Source: SBAX01 sp964646605
GTDB lineage: Bacteria > Planctomycetota > Phycisphaerae > UBA1845
Assembly (NCBI GenBank): GCA_964646605.1
Contig: CAZYEX010000099.1
Location: 62,001-126,000 of the forward strand
Direction of reading: 5' to 3'
DNA: 64,000 bases
In this document: positions 24,765 to 34,509 of the stretch, one piece after another
Layout: the number at the start of each line of letters is the position of its first letter
Position numbering within the stretch: position 1 is the first letter of the stretch
Notes under the pieces: generated by a model
The model's database searches: none
What the model saw: only the letters and a program-made list of their open reading frames with translations
What the model was told of the DNA's origin: nothing
Made by a program: the position numbers and the translations under genes

Positions 24765-24995
24765 TTAGACCAGGATGGTGAACAAGGCCCACAGCCCGAA
24801 TCCGACGGCGCTCATACCGAGAATAATGGTGGCCCACAAAAGGAGAGCGGCGGTGGGGACCTCGCGCAAGTTCTCCAGGCGCGTCGTCTTGTAGACCACG
24901 GCGATGCTCAGGCACAAAGGGAGCATGAGCAGCAACCGCTCCTTGCCGCCTAAGGTCATCGCGGTCGTAAAGGCGCCCAAGATGGCATCGCTCAT
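24765..24995 (-). CDS. Small two-helix membrane protein, unknown function
   Basis: A 76-residue protein with two predicted membrane helices (about 20-36 and 46-72) and a Lys/Arg-rich loop between (KTTRLENLRE). It overlaps the previous gene by four bases (ATGA), so it is translationally coupled to the DUF6677-like protein. No family was recognised. Its position suggests a small subunit or assembly partner of that membrane protein. Confidence 0.65.
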   Translation of the reverse strand: MSDAILGAFTTAMTLGGKERLLLMLPLCLSIAVVYKTTRLENLREVPTAALLLWATIILGMSAVGFGLWALFTILV

Positions 24996-25486
24996 GTCAC
25001 ACCTTTGGGCCGGTCGCGCGCCCCACGCGACGGAGAGGCGCGCAGCTCGGCGCGGGACAAGGCATCAAGGATCACCAATAAGTTCAACAGACCCGCCACA
25101 CCGGTGTAATGCACGCCCACGTCCACGGAAACCCACTGGGCCACGGCGGTCGGAGGCTTTTGCGAACTTGGCGGCGGGGCGAGGATACGATTCCAACCGT
25201 AGGCGGCGAGTGTGTTTCCGCCCGTGCAAAGCTGGGCCATGAACCAAAGCGATCGCTCCTTCGGGTCCACCGTTCCCTGAACGCTGCCGATGGCGACGCC
25301 GGTCCAAAACGTCAGCGTGATCGTGACCAGACAGATGATCCCCCTTACGCGCTGTCCGAGATAAATATGCCCCAGTCCGGGGACCGCCCAGGCGAGCAAT
25401 CCCGCGACGGGCACCTCAATGATCGAGGCGCGTTGCGCTGCCGCTGTCGGGGTCGCGGCCAAAGACTCACGCGCTGCAGGGGCCAT
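24992..25486 (-). CDS. DUF6677-like membrane protein
   Basis: A 164-residue membrane protein with about four helices. The segment VAGLLAWAVPGLGHIYLGQRVRG, followed by VDP and WFMAQL, recalls a family of unknown function (DUF6677, to my recollection) found in planctomycetes; the G-x-GH-x-YLG turn also resembles TM2-type domains. The ATG at 25486 has GGAG about six bases upstream; a TTG at 25525 would add 13 residues and lengthen the overlap with the FmdB-like gene. It is coupled to the next small membrane gene. Function unknown. Confidence 0.65.
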   Translation of the reverse strand: MAPAARESLAATPTAAAQRASIIEVPVAGLLAWAVPGLGHIYLGQRVRGIICLVTITLTFWTGVAIGSVQGTVDPKERSLWFMAQLCTGGNTLAAYGWNRILAPPPSSQKPPTAVAQWVSVDVGVHYTGVAGLLNLLVILDALSRAELRASPSRGARDRPKGVT

Positions 25487-25694
25487 TCGGATCTCCACAT
25501 CGACCACACGGTCCGGCGCCGCCAAGGCTCGAACCGCGGTCGGATCCCTGCCGCGCCGCGAAGAGGCTCAACTTTCGCCGCGCCGTTCGGCGGTCACATT
25601 TCGGACAGGTCACGGGTCGCTCTTCCGACATCAAGTGAGTGAACTCCTCGAATTCGTGTCCGCAGGAACCACAAGCGTATTCGTATACCGGCAT
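25467..25694 (-). CDS. FmdB-family zinc-ribbon protein
   Basis: A 75-residue protein starting MPVYEYACGSCGHEFEEF, the FmdB/CxxC-CxxC regulatory-protein signature, with the second pair in VTCPKCDRRTARRKLS. A third Cys pair (CGRCGDPNGPC) lies at the tail, as in many bacterial FmdB-like proteins. It overlaps the DUF6677-like start by 20 bases. The role of the family is poorly known; nucleic acid or regulatory binding is assumed. Confidence 0.88.
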   Translation of the reverse strand: MPVYEYACGSCGHEFEEFTHLMSEERPVTCPKCDRRTARRKLSLFAARQGSDRGSSLGGAGPCGRCGDPNGPCSA

Positions 25695-25829
25695 GGGTCG
25701 GTTCGACACCCCCTTTTCCGCACAACGGAATTCAGTATAGGTTGCCGACCCTGCACGGGCAACCTCGCGGAGGTCCGCCTACGGCATCGGCCTGGGGTTC
25801 CGGAAACGGTTTGACGAAGGACCACGTTC

Positions 25830-27446
25830 CTATCCCACCGCGACGGGCGCCGTTCGGGCCGATGCGGCGCCGCGGGCGGGCGAGGTCAGTTCGGGTCTCG
25901 TCCGTAACCATTCGCCGAGCCGCCCGGCGTCTACGGGATGGTTCCCCAGCAATCCCACCTCGACGGCGGCGGCGGCATTGCCCAGATAGGCCGCCTGCAT
26001 CAGGCTCGCCCCGGCCGCGAGGGAGAGCGTGGCTGCGGAGAGCAAGGCGTCGCCGCAGCCCAAATGGTCCACGGTGTGCTCTGAGAAGGCCGGCAGTTGT
26101 TCGCTTTTCAGCCGCGCCGACCATTCGCGTGATTGGCGGTCCTGGCTTCGGCGTTCGAAAGCGAGCAGCCCGCGCTTCTCCATGGTGAGAATCAGATGGC
26201 GGGCCTGCGTTCGATTCAGCACCTGCCACGCCACCGCCGACAAGCCCGAGTCGTGGTCGTTCAGCGCGGCGCGGGCTTCACGCTCCGTCGGGCACAGCAA
26301 GTCCACGTTGTGGAAGTTCAGAAGGTTGGCACGACCGCCGCTGACGTCGGCGGCGAGGATACGGACGTTCTGGCGGAGGCTGGGCAGGACGCGCCCCAAC
26401 AACGAACCCGTGATCATCCCCATGCCGAAGTCGCAGAAGATGACCGCGTCCGCGACCTTGGCCTGCTGCTCCAGAATAAGCGCCGCCCGCCGCTCGGCAA
26501 CCGAATCCAGCGGAAGTTGCTGGGCGCGATCGACTTTGAAGAGCTTGGCGTCCTGGGCGAGAAAGCGGGTTTTCTCGACCGTCGTGGGGCGTGATTGAAC
26601 GGAATGAACCTCCACCTCTTCGGCGCGGAGCACGTCGCCGACCATCGTCCAAAGGGCGTCGTCGGCTCCGGCGGTGAGCAGGAAGGCGTGCGCTCCCAAG
26701 GCAGCCACGTGCCGGGCGACGATGGCCGCGCCGCCGACGTAGCAGCGCTCGTCGCGATGGGCCAGTGTCAACATCGGACCTTCGCTGGCCACGCCGATCG
26801 CGTCGCAAAGGACGTACCGATCGACCACCACGTCTCCCACGACCAGCACGTGCAGATCGGCGAAGCTCGCCACAAGCTCCTCGGCCTCGGCCATGCCGAT
26901 TCCGTGGCGCCTGCAAACGACGTTGAGACGGTGCGACTGGGCCTCGGCGGATTTGGGCATGCGGCCGATCAACTCGCTGGAGCTGAAAACCACCTCGCCG
27001 CTGGAGAAGATCATCCGCCCCCCGTTGCCCTCGACCACCGCTCTCTCGGCGAGAAATCCAGGATCGCGGGAGTGTTCGTATTCCCGACCCTTGACGTACA
27101 GGTCGGGCTTGAGCGCCGCGAGAACACCCTCCGCCGTCGGGGCCGGGTTGATGTAGACCAGATCGACGAAGACCAGGGCGGCGAGGCTCTCCGCCCGGAG
27201 CTCCTGGGGGATGTACGGTCGATCGTCGCCCTTGGAGACGTCCGGGTCCCCGGTCAGGGTGACAACGAGCATGTCACCTTGGCGGCGGGCGAATTCGAGG
27301 TAACGGATGTGCCCGGGGTGGACCACGTCGAAACAACCGTGGCATTGCACGATGCTCTTTCCCGCGGCGCGAGCCTCGCCCACGACGCGCAGCAGGGCGT
27401 CGAGCTCCATGATCTTGCGTTGGTATCCGTTCGACACGTTGTTCAT
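25830..27446 (-). CDS. Bifunctional nucleotidyltransferase/PfkB kinase, HldE-like with reversed domain order
   Basis: A 538-residue fusion. Residues about 10-150 form a cytidylyltransferase-like domain with GCFDVVHPGHIRYLEFAR (HxGH motif) and LKPDLYVKGREYE. Residues about 200-510 form a PfkB-type sugar kinase, with GGAAIVARHVAALGA and the catalytic LGCGDALLSAATLSLAAGA. In E. coli HldE, which makes ADP-heptose precursors, the kinase comes first; here the order is inverted. It sits divergent from lptF/lptG, which fits a lipopolysaccharide-heptose role. The exact sugar phosphate is inferred. ATG at 27446 chosen; 27410 is an alternative. Confidence 0.85.
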   Translation of the reverse strand: MNNVSNGYQRKIMELDALLRVVGEARAAGKSIVQCHGCFDVVHPGHIRYLEFARRQGDMLVVTLTGDPDVSKGDDRPYIPQELRAESLAALVFVDLVYINPAPTAEGVLAALKPDLYVKGREYEHSRDPGFLAERAVVEGNGGRMIFSSGEVVFSSSELIGRMPKSAEAQSHRLNVVCRRHGIGMAEAEELVASFADLHVLVVGDVVVDRYVLCDAIGVASEGPMLTLAHRDERCYVGGAAIVARHVAALGAHAFLLTAGADDALWTMVGDVLRAEEVEVHSVQSRPTTVEKTRFLAQDAKLFKVDRAQQLPLDSVAERRAALILEQQAKVADAVIFCDFGMGMITGSLLGRVLPSLRQNVRILAADVSGGRANLLNFHNVDLLCPTEREARAALNDHDSGLSAVAWQVLNRTQARHLILTMEKRGLLAFERRSQDRQSREWSARLKSEQLPAFSEHTVDHLGCGDALLSAATLSLAAGASLMQAAYLGNAAAAVEVGLLGNHPVDAGRLGEWLRTRPELTSPARGAASARTAPVAVG

Positions 27447-27658
27447 CCCGCTCGCCGCGATCGCGGTTCGCGTTCGCCGGCGCACGCTCCTTATCGGCTT
27501 TTCCCCACGGGTACGCCCAACGGCATGCGGGTTGCAATCAACGGCCCGACGGATACGATCGTGCTTCGCGTCGGACCGTGCAGGGCTGCCGCAGACCTCT
27601 TGGGCGCGGTTTGGGCCCGTGGCGCCTTGCCGACGACGGTTCGGACGGATGATTTCGT

Positions 27659-29257
27659 TTGGGTTTTCCCTGGACATTGCAGCGTTACATCTTCCGCGAG
27701 ATGGGCAAGACTTTCTTGCTGACCGCCGCGGCGCTGACCGGGGTGCTGGGGTTGGGCGGCGGCGTTCTGGAGATGGTCGAGCTGGGAGAGGTCACGGCCG
27801 GTCAACTTCTCCGTCTGATGGGGCTGGTACTGCCCGTCGCCGCGGCCTTGACCCTGCCCGTGGCCGCACTCTTCAGCGCCGCCGCGACCTACGGACGGCT
27901 CAGCGCCGACAACGAGTTCGTCGCCTGCCGCAGCAGCGGAATCAACCTTCACGTACTCTTCTTCCCCGCTGTGGTGCTTAGCCTGGGCTCCGCGGCGGTC
28001 ACCTTCGTGTTTATCAATTTCTTGATTCCCGGAATCGTACGGAATCTCAACGAGTTCGTGGGGGCCGACGTCGGGACGCTGATCCAACAGCGCTTGCAGC
28101 GCCCGCGGGGGTTGACCCTGGGCAAGAAGTTTCGCATCTACGCCGACGACAGCATTGTCGATGCGGCGGAATCCAACCGCGTGGTTCTGCAGCGCGTCGC
28201 CTTCGTGGAGGTCGAGGGCGAGGAGTGGATTCGTTACGGCACGACGCGAACGGTCGATCTCCGCTTCGACCGAGACTCGACGCGCGTACGGGCGTCGGGG
28301 TCCATGTCCGGTTTGAGTTTCTACGACCGTCGGGCGGGTCGATTCGCGGATCTTGCGGAACAGGTCATTCCGCCAAACGAGCTTCCGACGCTGGTCGCTC
28401 CGCAAATCAAGTTTCTCAATCTGGCGGAGTTGCTCCGCTATGCGGGAGCGCCGACGCTATGGCATGAGGTCGCCGATGCGATCGAATCGGCCCGATCGGC
28501 GTTCGGTCGGCGGTTGGTGTACGACGCGGTGCTCGAGGATTGGCGGGACGACCGGCGCTTTACGCTCAACGATCCCACGACAGAGTACGTCGTGCAATCG
28601 AGTACGGCCGAACGCCTCCCGCGCGACACGGGAATCGAACTGACCGACGTGAGCATCGAGGAGACTCGCGCCGGACGGCAACGTTCCTATATGGCCGCGC
28701 GGGCGACGCTGGATGTTTCGCGCGGGGAGTCCCTCAGCAGCAGTGCGGTGCGCTTGGAGGCGTTCGAGGTGAAGGCGCGGGACGGGCAGACGACCGTCGA
28801 GCGGATCAAGGAGACCTTTCCCGCACTGGACGTGCCTGCCCACGTCGTGCAGCGCGCTGCCAACGCCACAGGGGCTGACCTACTTGCCTTGCCCGTAGCG
28901 ACGACGGCCTCGGGGGACCCGTTGTCCGAACGGATCGAGCGCGCCCGCAATGCGCTAACCTCGACAACACGGAAGATCACCGCGACGATCAGCGAACGCA
29001 TGGCTTTCAGTATTTCCGTCGTGGTCTTGGTCATTCTCGGGGCGGCCCTCGGGATCGTCTTGCGCGGGGCGCATGCCGTGATCGCCTTCGGAATCAGTTT
29101 CGTGCCGTCGGTGGTGGTCATCATCACCATTGTGACCGGTCGGCAAATGGCTTGCAATGCGGGAACACACTATTTGGGGCTGATCCTGATGTGGGCCGGG
29201 CTCGGCGGGGTGGCGGCGTTGGATGGCTGGACATTGACTCGACTGGTGCGCCGCTGA
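27659..29257 (+). CDS. LptF/LptG-family permease (first of pair)
   Basis: A 532-residue membrane protein of the LptF/LptG (YjgP/YjgQ) family, the inner-membrane part of the lipopolysaccharide transporter. It opens with WTLQRYIFREMGKTFLLT, and has three N-terminal helices, a large periplasmic jellyroll-like middle region and three C-terminal helices (VVVLVILGAALGIVLRG). At 532 residues it is longer than E. coli LptF (366), with the extra length in the periplasmic part. The start is TTG. Sixteen bases separate it from the second permease. LptB is not in the window. Confidence 0.85.
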   Translation: MGFPWTLQRYIFREMGKTFLLTAAALTGVLGLGGGVLEMVELGEVTAGQLLRLMGLVLPVAAALTLPVAALFSAAATYGRLSADNEFVACRSSGINLHVLFFPAVVLSLGSAAVTFVFINFLIPGIVRNLNEFVGADVGTLIQQRLQRPRGLTLGKKFRIYADDSIVDAAESNRVVLQRVAFVEVEGEEWIRYGTTRTVDLRFDRDSTRVRASGSMSGLSFYDRRAGRFADLAEQVIPPNELPTLVAPQIKFLNLAELLRYAGAPTLWHEVADAIESARSAFGRRLVYDAVLEDWRDDRRFTLNDPTTEYVVQSSTAERLPRDTGIELTDVSIEETRAGRQRSYMAARATLDVSRGESLSSSAVRLEAFEVKARDGQTTVERIKETFPALDVPAHVVQRAANATGADLLALPVATTASGDPLSERIERARNALTSTTRKITATISERMAFSISVVVLVILGAALGIVLRGAHAVIAFGISFVPSVVVIITIVTGRQMACNAGTHYLGLILMWAGLGGVAALDGWTLTRLVRR

Positions 29258-29272
29258 CGGATATTCGACCGC

Positions 29273-30376
29273 ATGTTCACTGTTCTTGACCGTTACCTGA
29301 TTCGTTCGCTCCTGGTGAACTACCTCATTGCCCTGGGCGTCATGTTGAGCCTCTATGTGGTATTGGACATGTTTGTCAACATGGACGAATTCACGGAGAC
29401 CGGATCTCCGCTGTGGACCGTCCTATCCAACATCTTCGACTACTACGCCCCCAACTTGCTTCTCTATTTTTCGCAGTTGTCGGGGGTCATCACTCTGTTT
29501 GCGTGTGGTGCGGTGCTGGCTCGGATGCGCAAGCTCAACGAGCTGACCGCCATCCTCTCCTCGGGCGTCAGTTTGTACCGCGTGGCCCGTCCCGTACTCC
29601 TCTTCGGCGTGGTGACAACCGGACTGCTACTGGCCGACACCGAGTGGTTGATCCCCGCGGTGGCCCACAAACTTTCGCGTGATCACGACGACGCGGACGG
29701 GAAGAGGGCGTACGAAGTCCTGTTCCTGCGGGATCGCGGCGGGGCGCTGCTTTCCGCCGGTCGGTTTCATCCGCATACCCGCGATTTGCAGCGCATGTTG
29801 ATTCTGGTGCGGAACGAAGCGGGGACCGTGCTGCAAACCTGGGAAGCCGATCGCGGCGTCTGGGAACCCCCCGACGCCTCGCGCCCCCTGGGACGATGGC
29901 GACTGGATCGAGGGCGACTCATCACTCGCGTCACGGCCGAATCAGGACTGGGCCCGCGTGATGAACAACGACTCAGTTATCCGTTGTACTACGAGAGTGA
30001 CCTGAGTCCGGAGGCGATTCAGCTTCGGCAGTCCGAAGGCTGGATTCGCTACTTGAGCCTGCGACAACTGCGCGAACTCGAAGCCGATCAGACCGCGGAT
30101 GTCGCGTCCATTCTGCACACTCGACATGCACGCATCGCGGCGCCGATTCTCAGTCTGCTGCTGCTCCTGCTCGGCGTGCCCTTCTTCCTGGATCGCTCGC
30201 CGACCAGCGTACTTGGCGACGGCGGAAAGTGTATGTTGGTGTGCGGGCTTTGCTACGTGGTGACCTTCGTTGCCCAGAACATCCGCTCCGAGTCAGCCTC
30301 CGCCCTGCCCACGTGGATCCCCATCTTTTTGTTCGGCACACTGGCGATGATCCTCCTGGATCGGGTGCGGACATAG
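29273..30376 (+). CDS. LptF/LptG-family permease (second of pair)
   Basis: A 367-residue LptF/LptG-family permease. N-terminal LDRYLIRSLLVNYLIALGVM and the FACGAVLARMRKLNELTAI loop match the family, and three C-terminal helices begin near IAAPILSLLLLLLGVPFF. It pairs with the preceding gene to form the membrane heterodimer that lifts lipopolysaccharide from the inner membrane. Length is near that of E. coli LptG (360). The neighbouring HldE-like gene on the other strand fits an envelope-biogenesis block. Confidence 0.88.
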   Translation: MFTVLDRYLIRSLLVNYLIALGVMLSLYVVLDMFVNMDEFTETGSPLWTVLSNIFDYYAPNLLLYFSQLSGVITLFACGAVLARMRKLNELTAILSSGVSLYRVARPVLLFGVVTTGLLLADTEWLIPAVAHKLSRDHDDADGKRAYEVLFLRDRGGALLSAGRFHPHTRDLQRMLILVRNEAGTVLQTWEADRGVWEPPDASRPLGRWRLDRGRLITRVTAESGLGPRDEQRLSYPLYYESDLSPEAIQLRQSEGWIRYLSLRQLRELEADQTADVASILHTRHARIAAPILSLLLLLLGVPFFLDRSPTSVLGDGGKCMLVCGLCYVVTFVAQNIRSESASALPTWIPIFLFGTLAMILLDRVRT

Positions 30377-30396
30377 AGGCACCCCCTGCCGCCCGT

Positions 30397-32091
30397 TTAT
30401 TCCTTCAGGTATACATTCGCAAAGGCCTTGGCCGACAGAGGCTCGCCTGTTGCGAGCTTGGTCAGTTCATTCCATGGATGGAGATTGCCCGGGCCGAAGA
30501 CTTTCTCCTTCCAGAAGTCCCCGACCGCTTTTTGACCGTAGAAAGATGTTTTTCGCGGATCGTCGACCTTCACGACGTTCTCGGCCAGGTGAGCGTGTAA
30601 CTGGCATGCAAACAATTCACCCATCATATAACTATGATAATAGACAGGGTGGGTGACGACGTGTACTTTCGCGGCGTAGTCCGGACGGTTGACGCTCTCC
30701 GGCGGATTGAGGTTCTGGTACTTCTTCTTGAGGCTCCACCACAGCTCACCAAGGTTCTGATCGGGCTTGTCATACATTCCGCGCTCAAAGCGCATCATCA
30801 CCTGCGTCCAACGGCTGAAGATAAGTTTTTCCGCCCGCAGACTCTTCCTCGCCGACGCCGCCATCTCCGCGGCCCGCTCCTTGGGTACTTTCAGCGCCCG
30901 AGCCAGGAAATCCTCATTTTTGACCACGGCCCCGACCATCATGGCAAACCCTTCGGTCGTAAGACTGTGCGACGGTTCGTGCAGAATGAAAGGGACGTCC
31001 TTCCCGATGTATTTATCATAGATGGCATGTCCCAGTTCGTGGATTAGCGTGTCGGCCCAGTAGAGGTTGGATTTCAGGTTGCAGAGCACACGAATGTCGT
31101 CGGCGCGATTCAGGTTGGTGCAAAAGGCATGGGGGCTTTTCTTGTCCTTCTCATAGAGGTCGCTGCGGGCTAGAATGTCGTCAATGGGTGTTCCCAGTCC
31201 GCTGTAGTATTCTTTCGCGAGGGCGATGAGATCCTTATCCTTGTACACGTCGTCCAAGTTCACCCCGCCCAGGTCCGGCGCTTCCTGGAAAAAGAGGTCG
31301 CCGCAGTGCCAAGGTCGCAACTGCTCGACGGTGATGCCATAGTGTTTCGCCCGCAGGGCGTCGATTTCTTTTTTCAACGCATCGAAGGGTCCACGAGTCA
31401 ACCCATCCAGTTCGTCGAACAGCGCGACGAGGGCGTCCTCTTCGATTTCCTGGAGAGCGAGCCTCATCACGAAGAAATTGCGGAAGCCCGATTCCTTAGC
31501 CAGTTGGTTGCGAAGCCGCACGAGTTCACGCAATTGCTGTTCGATCGTCGCCCCGACCTGCATATATGCCTTCCATGCCTTCTCCGCCAAGGACGAGTCT
31601 TTGGTCTCGCGAAGCATCTGCCGTAGATCGTTTTCCGAAGTGGGTTTCCCGTCCACCATCCCGCGGTGAGCATTGAAGAGCTTCTCAACCTCACTCTCCA
31701 GTTCGATGATCTTCTTGTGAATCTGCGGATTCCCCTGGGCGGCCAGATGCGAACGGTACATGACGTCCAGTTCGCGCTTCAAAATGGGGTCCTTGATCTG
31801 CGCCGAGTCTTTGAGATTCTTCAGTTGGGAGAAGATGGCTTTGTCGCTGTGCAGTTGGACGAGAGCGTTCTGCGCCGTCTTTCTGCGCTCGAAAGCCGCG
31901 TCGTCGCCCGTCGTATTGGCATCCCACCACGCCGTCTCCGCCTGAATGTACATCGGCTTGTACTTGGTCACATAGGCGTCGCGCAAAGTCTTAAACTCTG
32001 CTTCCGCGGACGAACCGGACTGCGCCAGCCCCACCCGAACGTTTGTCCATAGAGCCATACAGCAGATCCCGAGCGAGAGTCTTTGAACCAT
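30397..32091 (-). CDS. Exported M2-type (ACE-like) zinc peptidase
   Basis: A 564-residue exported peptidase. The signal peptide is MVQRLSLGICCMALWTNVRV to about residue 24. The zinc site is HELGH at residues 351-355, with a third ligand Glu at 380 in LTTEGFA, 24 residues on. This spacing fits M2 peptidyl-dipeptidases (angiotensin-converting-enzyme relatives); M3 oligopeptidases are the other possibility. PVYYHSYMMGELFA near the C-terminus also fits the M2 substrate site. Eleven bases upstream ends the OPT transporter gene, so peptide trimming and uptake are probably co-expressed. Confidence 0.85.
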   Translation of the reverse strand: MVQRLSLGICCMALWTNVRVGLAQSGSSAEAEFKTLRDAYVTKYKPMYIQAETAWWDANTTGDDAAFERRKTAQNALVQLHSDKAIFSQLKNLKDSAQIKDPILKRELDVMYRSHLAAQGNPQIHKKIIELESEVEKLFNAHRGMVDGKPTSENDLRQMLRETKDSSLAEKAWKAYMQVGATIEQQLRELVRLRNQLAKESGFRNFFVMRLALQEIEEDALVALFDELDGLTRGPFDALKKEIDALRAKHYGITVEQLRPWHCGDLFFQEAPDLGGVNLDDVYKDKDLIALAKEYYSGLGTPIDDILARSDLYEKDKKSPHAFCTNLNRADDIRVLCNLKSNLYWADTLIHELGHAIYDKYIGKDVPFILHEPSHSLTTEGFAMMVGAVVKNEDFLARALKVPKERAAEMAASARKSLRAEKLIFSRWTQVMMRFERGMYDKPDQNLGELWWSLKKKYQNLNPPESVNRPDYAAKVHVVTHPVYYHSYMMGELFACQLHAHLAENVVKVDDPRKTSFYGQKAVGDFWKEKVFGPGNLHPWNELTKLATGEPLSAKAFANVYLKE

Positions 32092-32102
32092 GATCCAATC
32101 TC

Positions 32103-34289
32103 CTAACGCACCGGTTCGGTCGAGTTTCGACGGGAACCGATCCACAGCAAGACCACACACAGCACCGCAAACGCGATGACGGTCGTCCAATTGTTGGAGG
32201 CAATGTCGCCCAAGTTGGTCGGACCGACGTGAGCCAGCGTCTTGTACTTGATCAAGAGGAGTGCGGCGATGATCCCCGCGATCGTTCCTCCCGCGATGTA
32301 CCCCGAGGAGAGGAGAACGCCGGGGCTCATCTCCGACTCGGTCGCACTGCGACGACTCCACTTGTCCGCCAACCAACGCAATGCACCCCCGCAAAAGATC
32401 GGCGTCGAGGCGGAAAGCGGCAAATACACCCCCACCGCAAAGGGAAGCGACGGAACCCCGCTGAGCTCCAGAACAATGGATATCGCCACACCCAACAAGA
32501 CCAGCGACCAGGGGAGCTTCTGGGTCAGAATGCCGTCCACAATGAAGGACATCAGGGCGGCCTTGGGGGCGTTGAACTTTTCGACCTCGCTTCCATCGTC
32601 GTGATTCTTGAGCCGACCGTTGATCCCGGGGTCGACCAGGTACTGGATTTTTCCCCCGTCATCGACCAAGTACTTTCCGGCCGGTACTCCGGAAATCTCA
32701 CCCGCGCGGGCGTGGAGCACCAGATACTCGCCGGAATCCTGGGCGGCATAGCTTCCTCCGACGTGCTCTCTGGCGCTCAGTTTGGAGGCGTCCACCGCGG
32801 TCGTCGGAAGGTTCTGTCGCGAGTACACGGTGGCGGTGTCGTTCAAGAGAAGCAGGGTCCACCCGATGACCAAGGCCGAGGTCAGCGCCCCGACCAAAAT
32901 GCCGATCTGTTGGGCCCGCGGCGTGGCGCCGACGATGTATCCGGTCTTGAGGCACTGGGCGACCGTTCCGCCGTTGGAGCATGCGATGCAGACGATTCCG
33001 GCGACCGAGAGCGCCATCAGACGATAGAACTCGCCCGTCCAGCCCACGGCCACGAAGATCAAACACGTCATGAGCAGCGTCGCCACGGTCATACCGGAGA
33101 TGGGGTTCGACGAGGAGCCGATCTCGCCCGTCAGCCGCGCCGAAACCGTCACGAAAAGGAACCCGAAGAGCACGATCAAAGACGCGCCCCATACATTCAT
33201 ATTCAGCATCGGCGCCATAGTGATCGCGGCCACCAATCCCAGGCAGCCCAGAACGACCACTTTCATGGACAAATCCCGGTCCAGCCTGGAGGCAACCCGC
33301 GCCTCGCGCTGCCCGGAACTCCGCGAGGCAAGATCACGCACTCCCGCTCGCACCGAGCCGACGATGGTGGGCAACGACTGCATCATGCTGATGATCCCAC
33401 CTGCCGCCACCGCTCCGGCCCCGATGTATAGCACGTAATCGTGCCAAATCTCTCCCAGCGACATCTGGCTGATGGGTTTCTCCGCCGGGTAAAGCGGGGT
33501 GGTCATGCCCTGTCCGAATAGAACGATGGCGGGCGTCAGAACCCACGATGCCAGAATGCCCCCCGCGACCATGATGCACGAAATCCGCGGACCGATGACG
33601 TACCCCACGCCGAGCAACGCCGGTTTGGCCTCCAGGGCCAGCGAAGCGCCTTGGAACTCGTAAGCGCCGACCTTGAGCGGACCGGTGGGCTCGTCGGGCC
33701 AGCCCTTCAGGGCTTGCATCAGGAACTGATAGATGAACCCGATTCCAAATCCGGTGAAGACCGTTCCCGCCGAGGCCCCGCCTTTCTCGCCCACCATCAG
33801 CACGTCGGCGCAGGCGACGCCCTCGGGGTAGACCAGCTTGCCGTGCTGCTTGACGATGAACATCCGCCGAAGCGGAATCATCATCAGAACGCCCAGAAGC
33901 CCTCCCAAAACCGCGACGAGCATCACCCGCGTGAGTTCCAGGTTGTACCCCAAAATCAAAAGTGCCGGCATGGTGACACCGACGCCGAAAGCGATCGACT
34001 CCCCCGCCGACCCCGTCGTTTGCACCATGTTGTTTTCGAGGATCGTCGCGTTGCGTCCGAACAAGGGGGTGAAGAGGCGGAACAGGGTGATCGAAAGTAC
34101 GGCGATGGGGATCGACGCCGACACGGTCATTCCCACCTGCAGCACCAGGTACAACGACGACGCCCCGAACACGATGCCCAGCGCCGCACCGACGATGATC
34201 GGGGCCAGTCCGAATTCCGGAATGACCTCGTGACCCGGAACGTACGGCTGATGCTCGACCGCCGCTTGGGGAGCCAAATCGGACTTCAT
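32103..34289 (-). CDS. OPT-family oligopeptide transporter
   Basis: A 728-residue transporter with about 14-16 membrane helices. The N-terminal IVGAALGIVFGASSLYLVLQVG and YPEGVACADVLMVGEKGG are typical of bacterial OPT-family proteins, which import oligopeptides or metal-peptide chelates with protons. The hydrophilic stretch at about 500-570 (DDGGKIQYLVDPGINGRL) is a soluble loop. It lies upstream of and co-directional with the M2 peptidase, and divergent from an M1 aminopeptidase, making a peptide-use group. Confidence 0.92.
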   Translation of the reverse strand: MKSDLAPQAAVEHQPYVPGHEVIPEFGLAPIIVGAALGIVFGASSLYLVLQVGMTVSASIPIAVLSITLFRLFTPLFGRNATILENNMVQTTGSAGESIAFGVGVTMPALLILGYNLELTRVMLVAVLGGLLGVLMMIPLRRMFIVKQHGKLVYPEGVACADVLMVGEKGGASAGTVFTGFGIGFIYQFLMQALKGWPDEPTGPLKVGAYEFQGASLALEAKPALLGVGYVIGPRISCIMVAGGILASWVLTPAIVLFGQGMTTPLYPAEKPISQMSLGEIWHDYVLYIGAGAVAAGGIISMMQSLPTIVGSVRAGVRDLASRSSGQREARVASRLDRDLSMKVVVLGCLGLVAAITMAPMLNMNVWGASLIVLFGFLFVTVSARLTGEIGSSSNPISGMTVATLLMTCLIFVAVGWTGEFYRLMALSVAGIVCIACSNGGTVAQCLKTGYIVGATPRAQQIGILVGALTSALVIGWTLLLLNDTATVYSRQNLPTTAVDASKLSAREHVGGSYAAQDSGEYLVLHARAGEISGVPAGKYLVDDGGKIQYLVDPGINGRLKNHDDGSEVEKFNAPKAALMSFIVDGILTQKLPWSLVLLGVAISIVLELSGVPSLPFAVGVYLPLSASTPIFCGGALRWLADKWSRRSATESEMSPGVLLSSGYIAGGTIAGIIAALLLIKYKTLAHVGPTNLGDIASNNWTTVIAFAVLCVVLLWIGSRRNSTEPVR

Positions 34290-34509
34290 TCGCTCGGTTC
34301 CTCGCTTTCCTTCGTGGGGGGGATCAGCGCGACGCGCACGCGCCGCCCGATCGACGACCGGGCGAACAGTACAGCCGATTCCGCACCGGCGGTCAAATCC
34401 GAGGATGGGCGTTTGTGCGGATTTCCGGCTGTTCGCCCCGGCGATCCCCGGCTACACTCCTGGGCTTGACAGGCGCCCGACGGACGCCGGTTTTACCCGT
34501 GGGAGGAGA

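Noticed and set aside
26595..27722. A long plus-strand reading frame (375 residues) antisense to the HldE-like gene.
   Set aside because: The minus-strand frame has clear domain motifs (HxGH, PfkB GCGD). The plus-strand frame has none, and long antisense frames are expected in GC-rich DNA.
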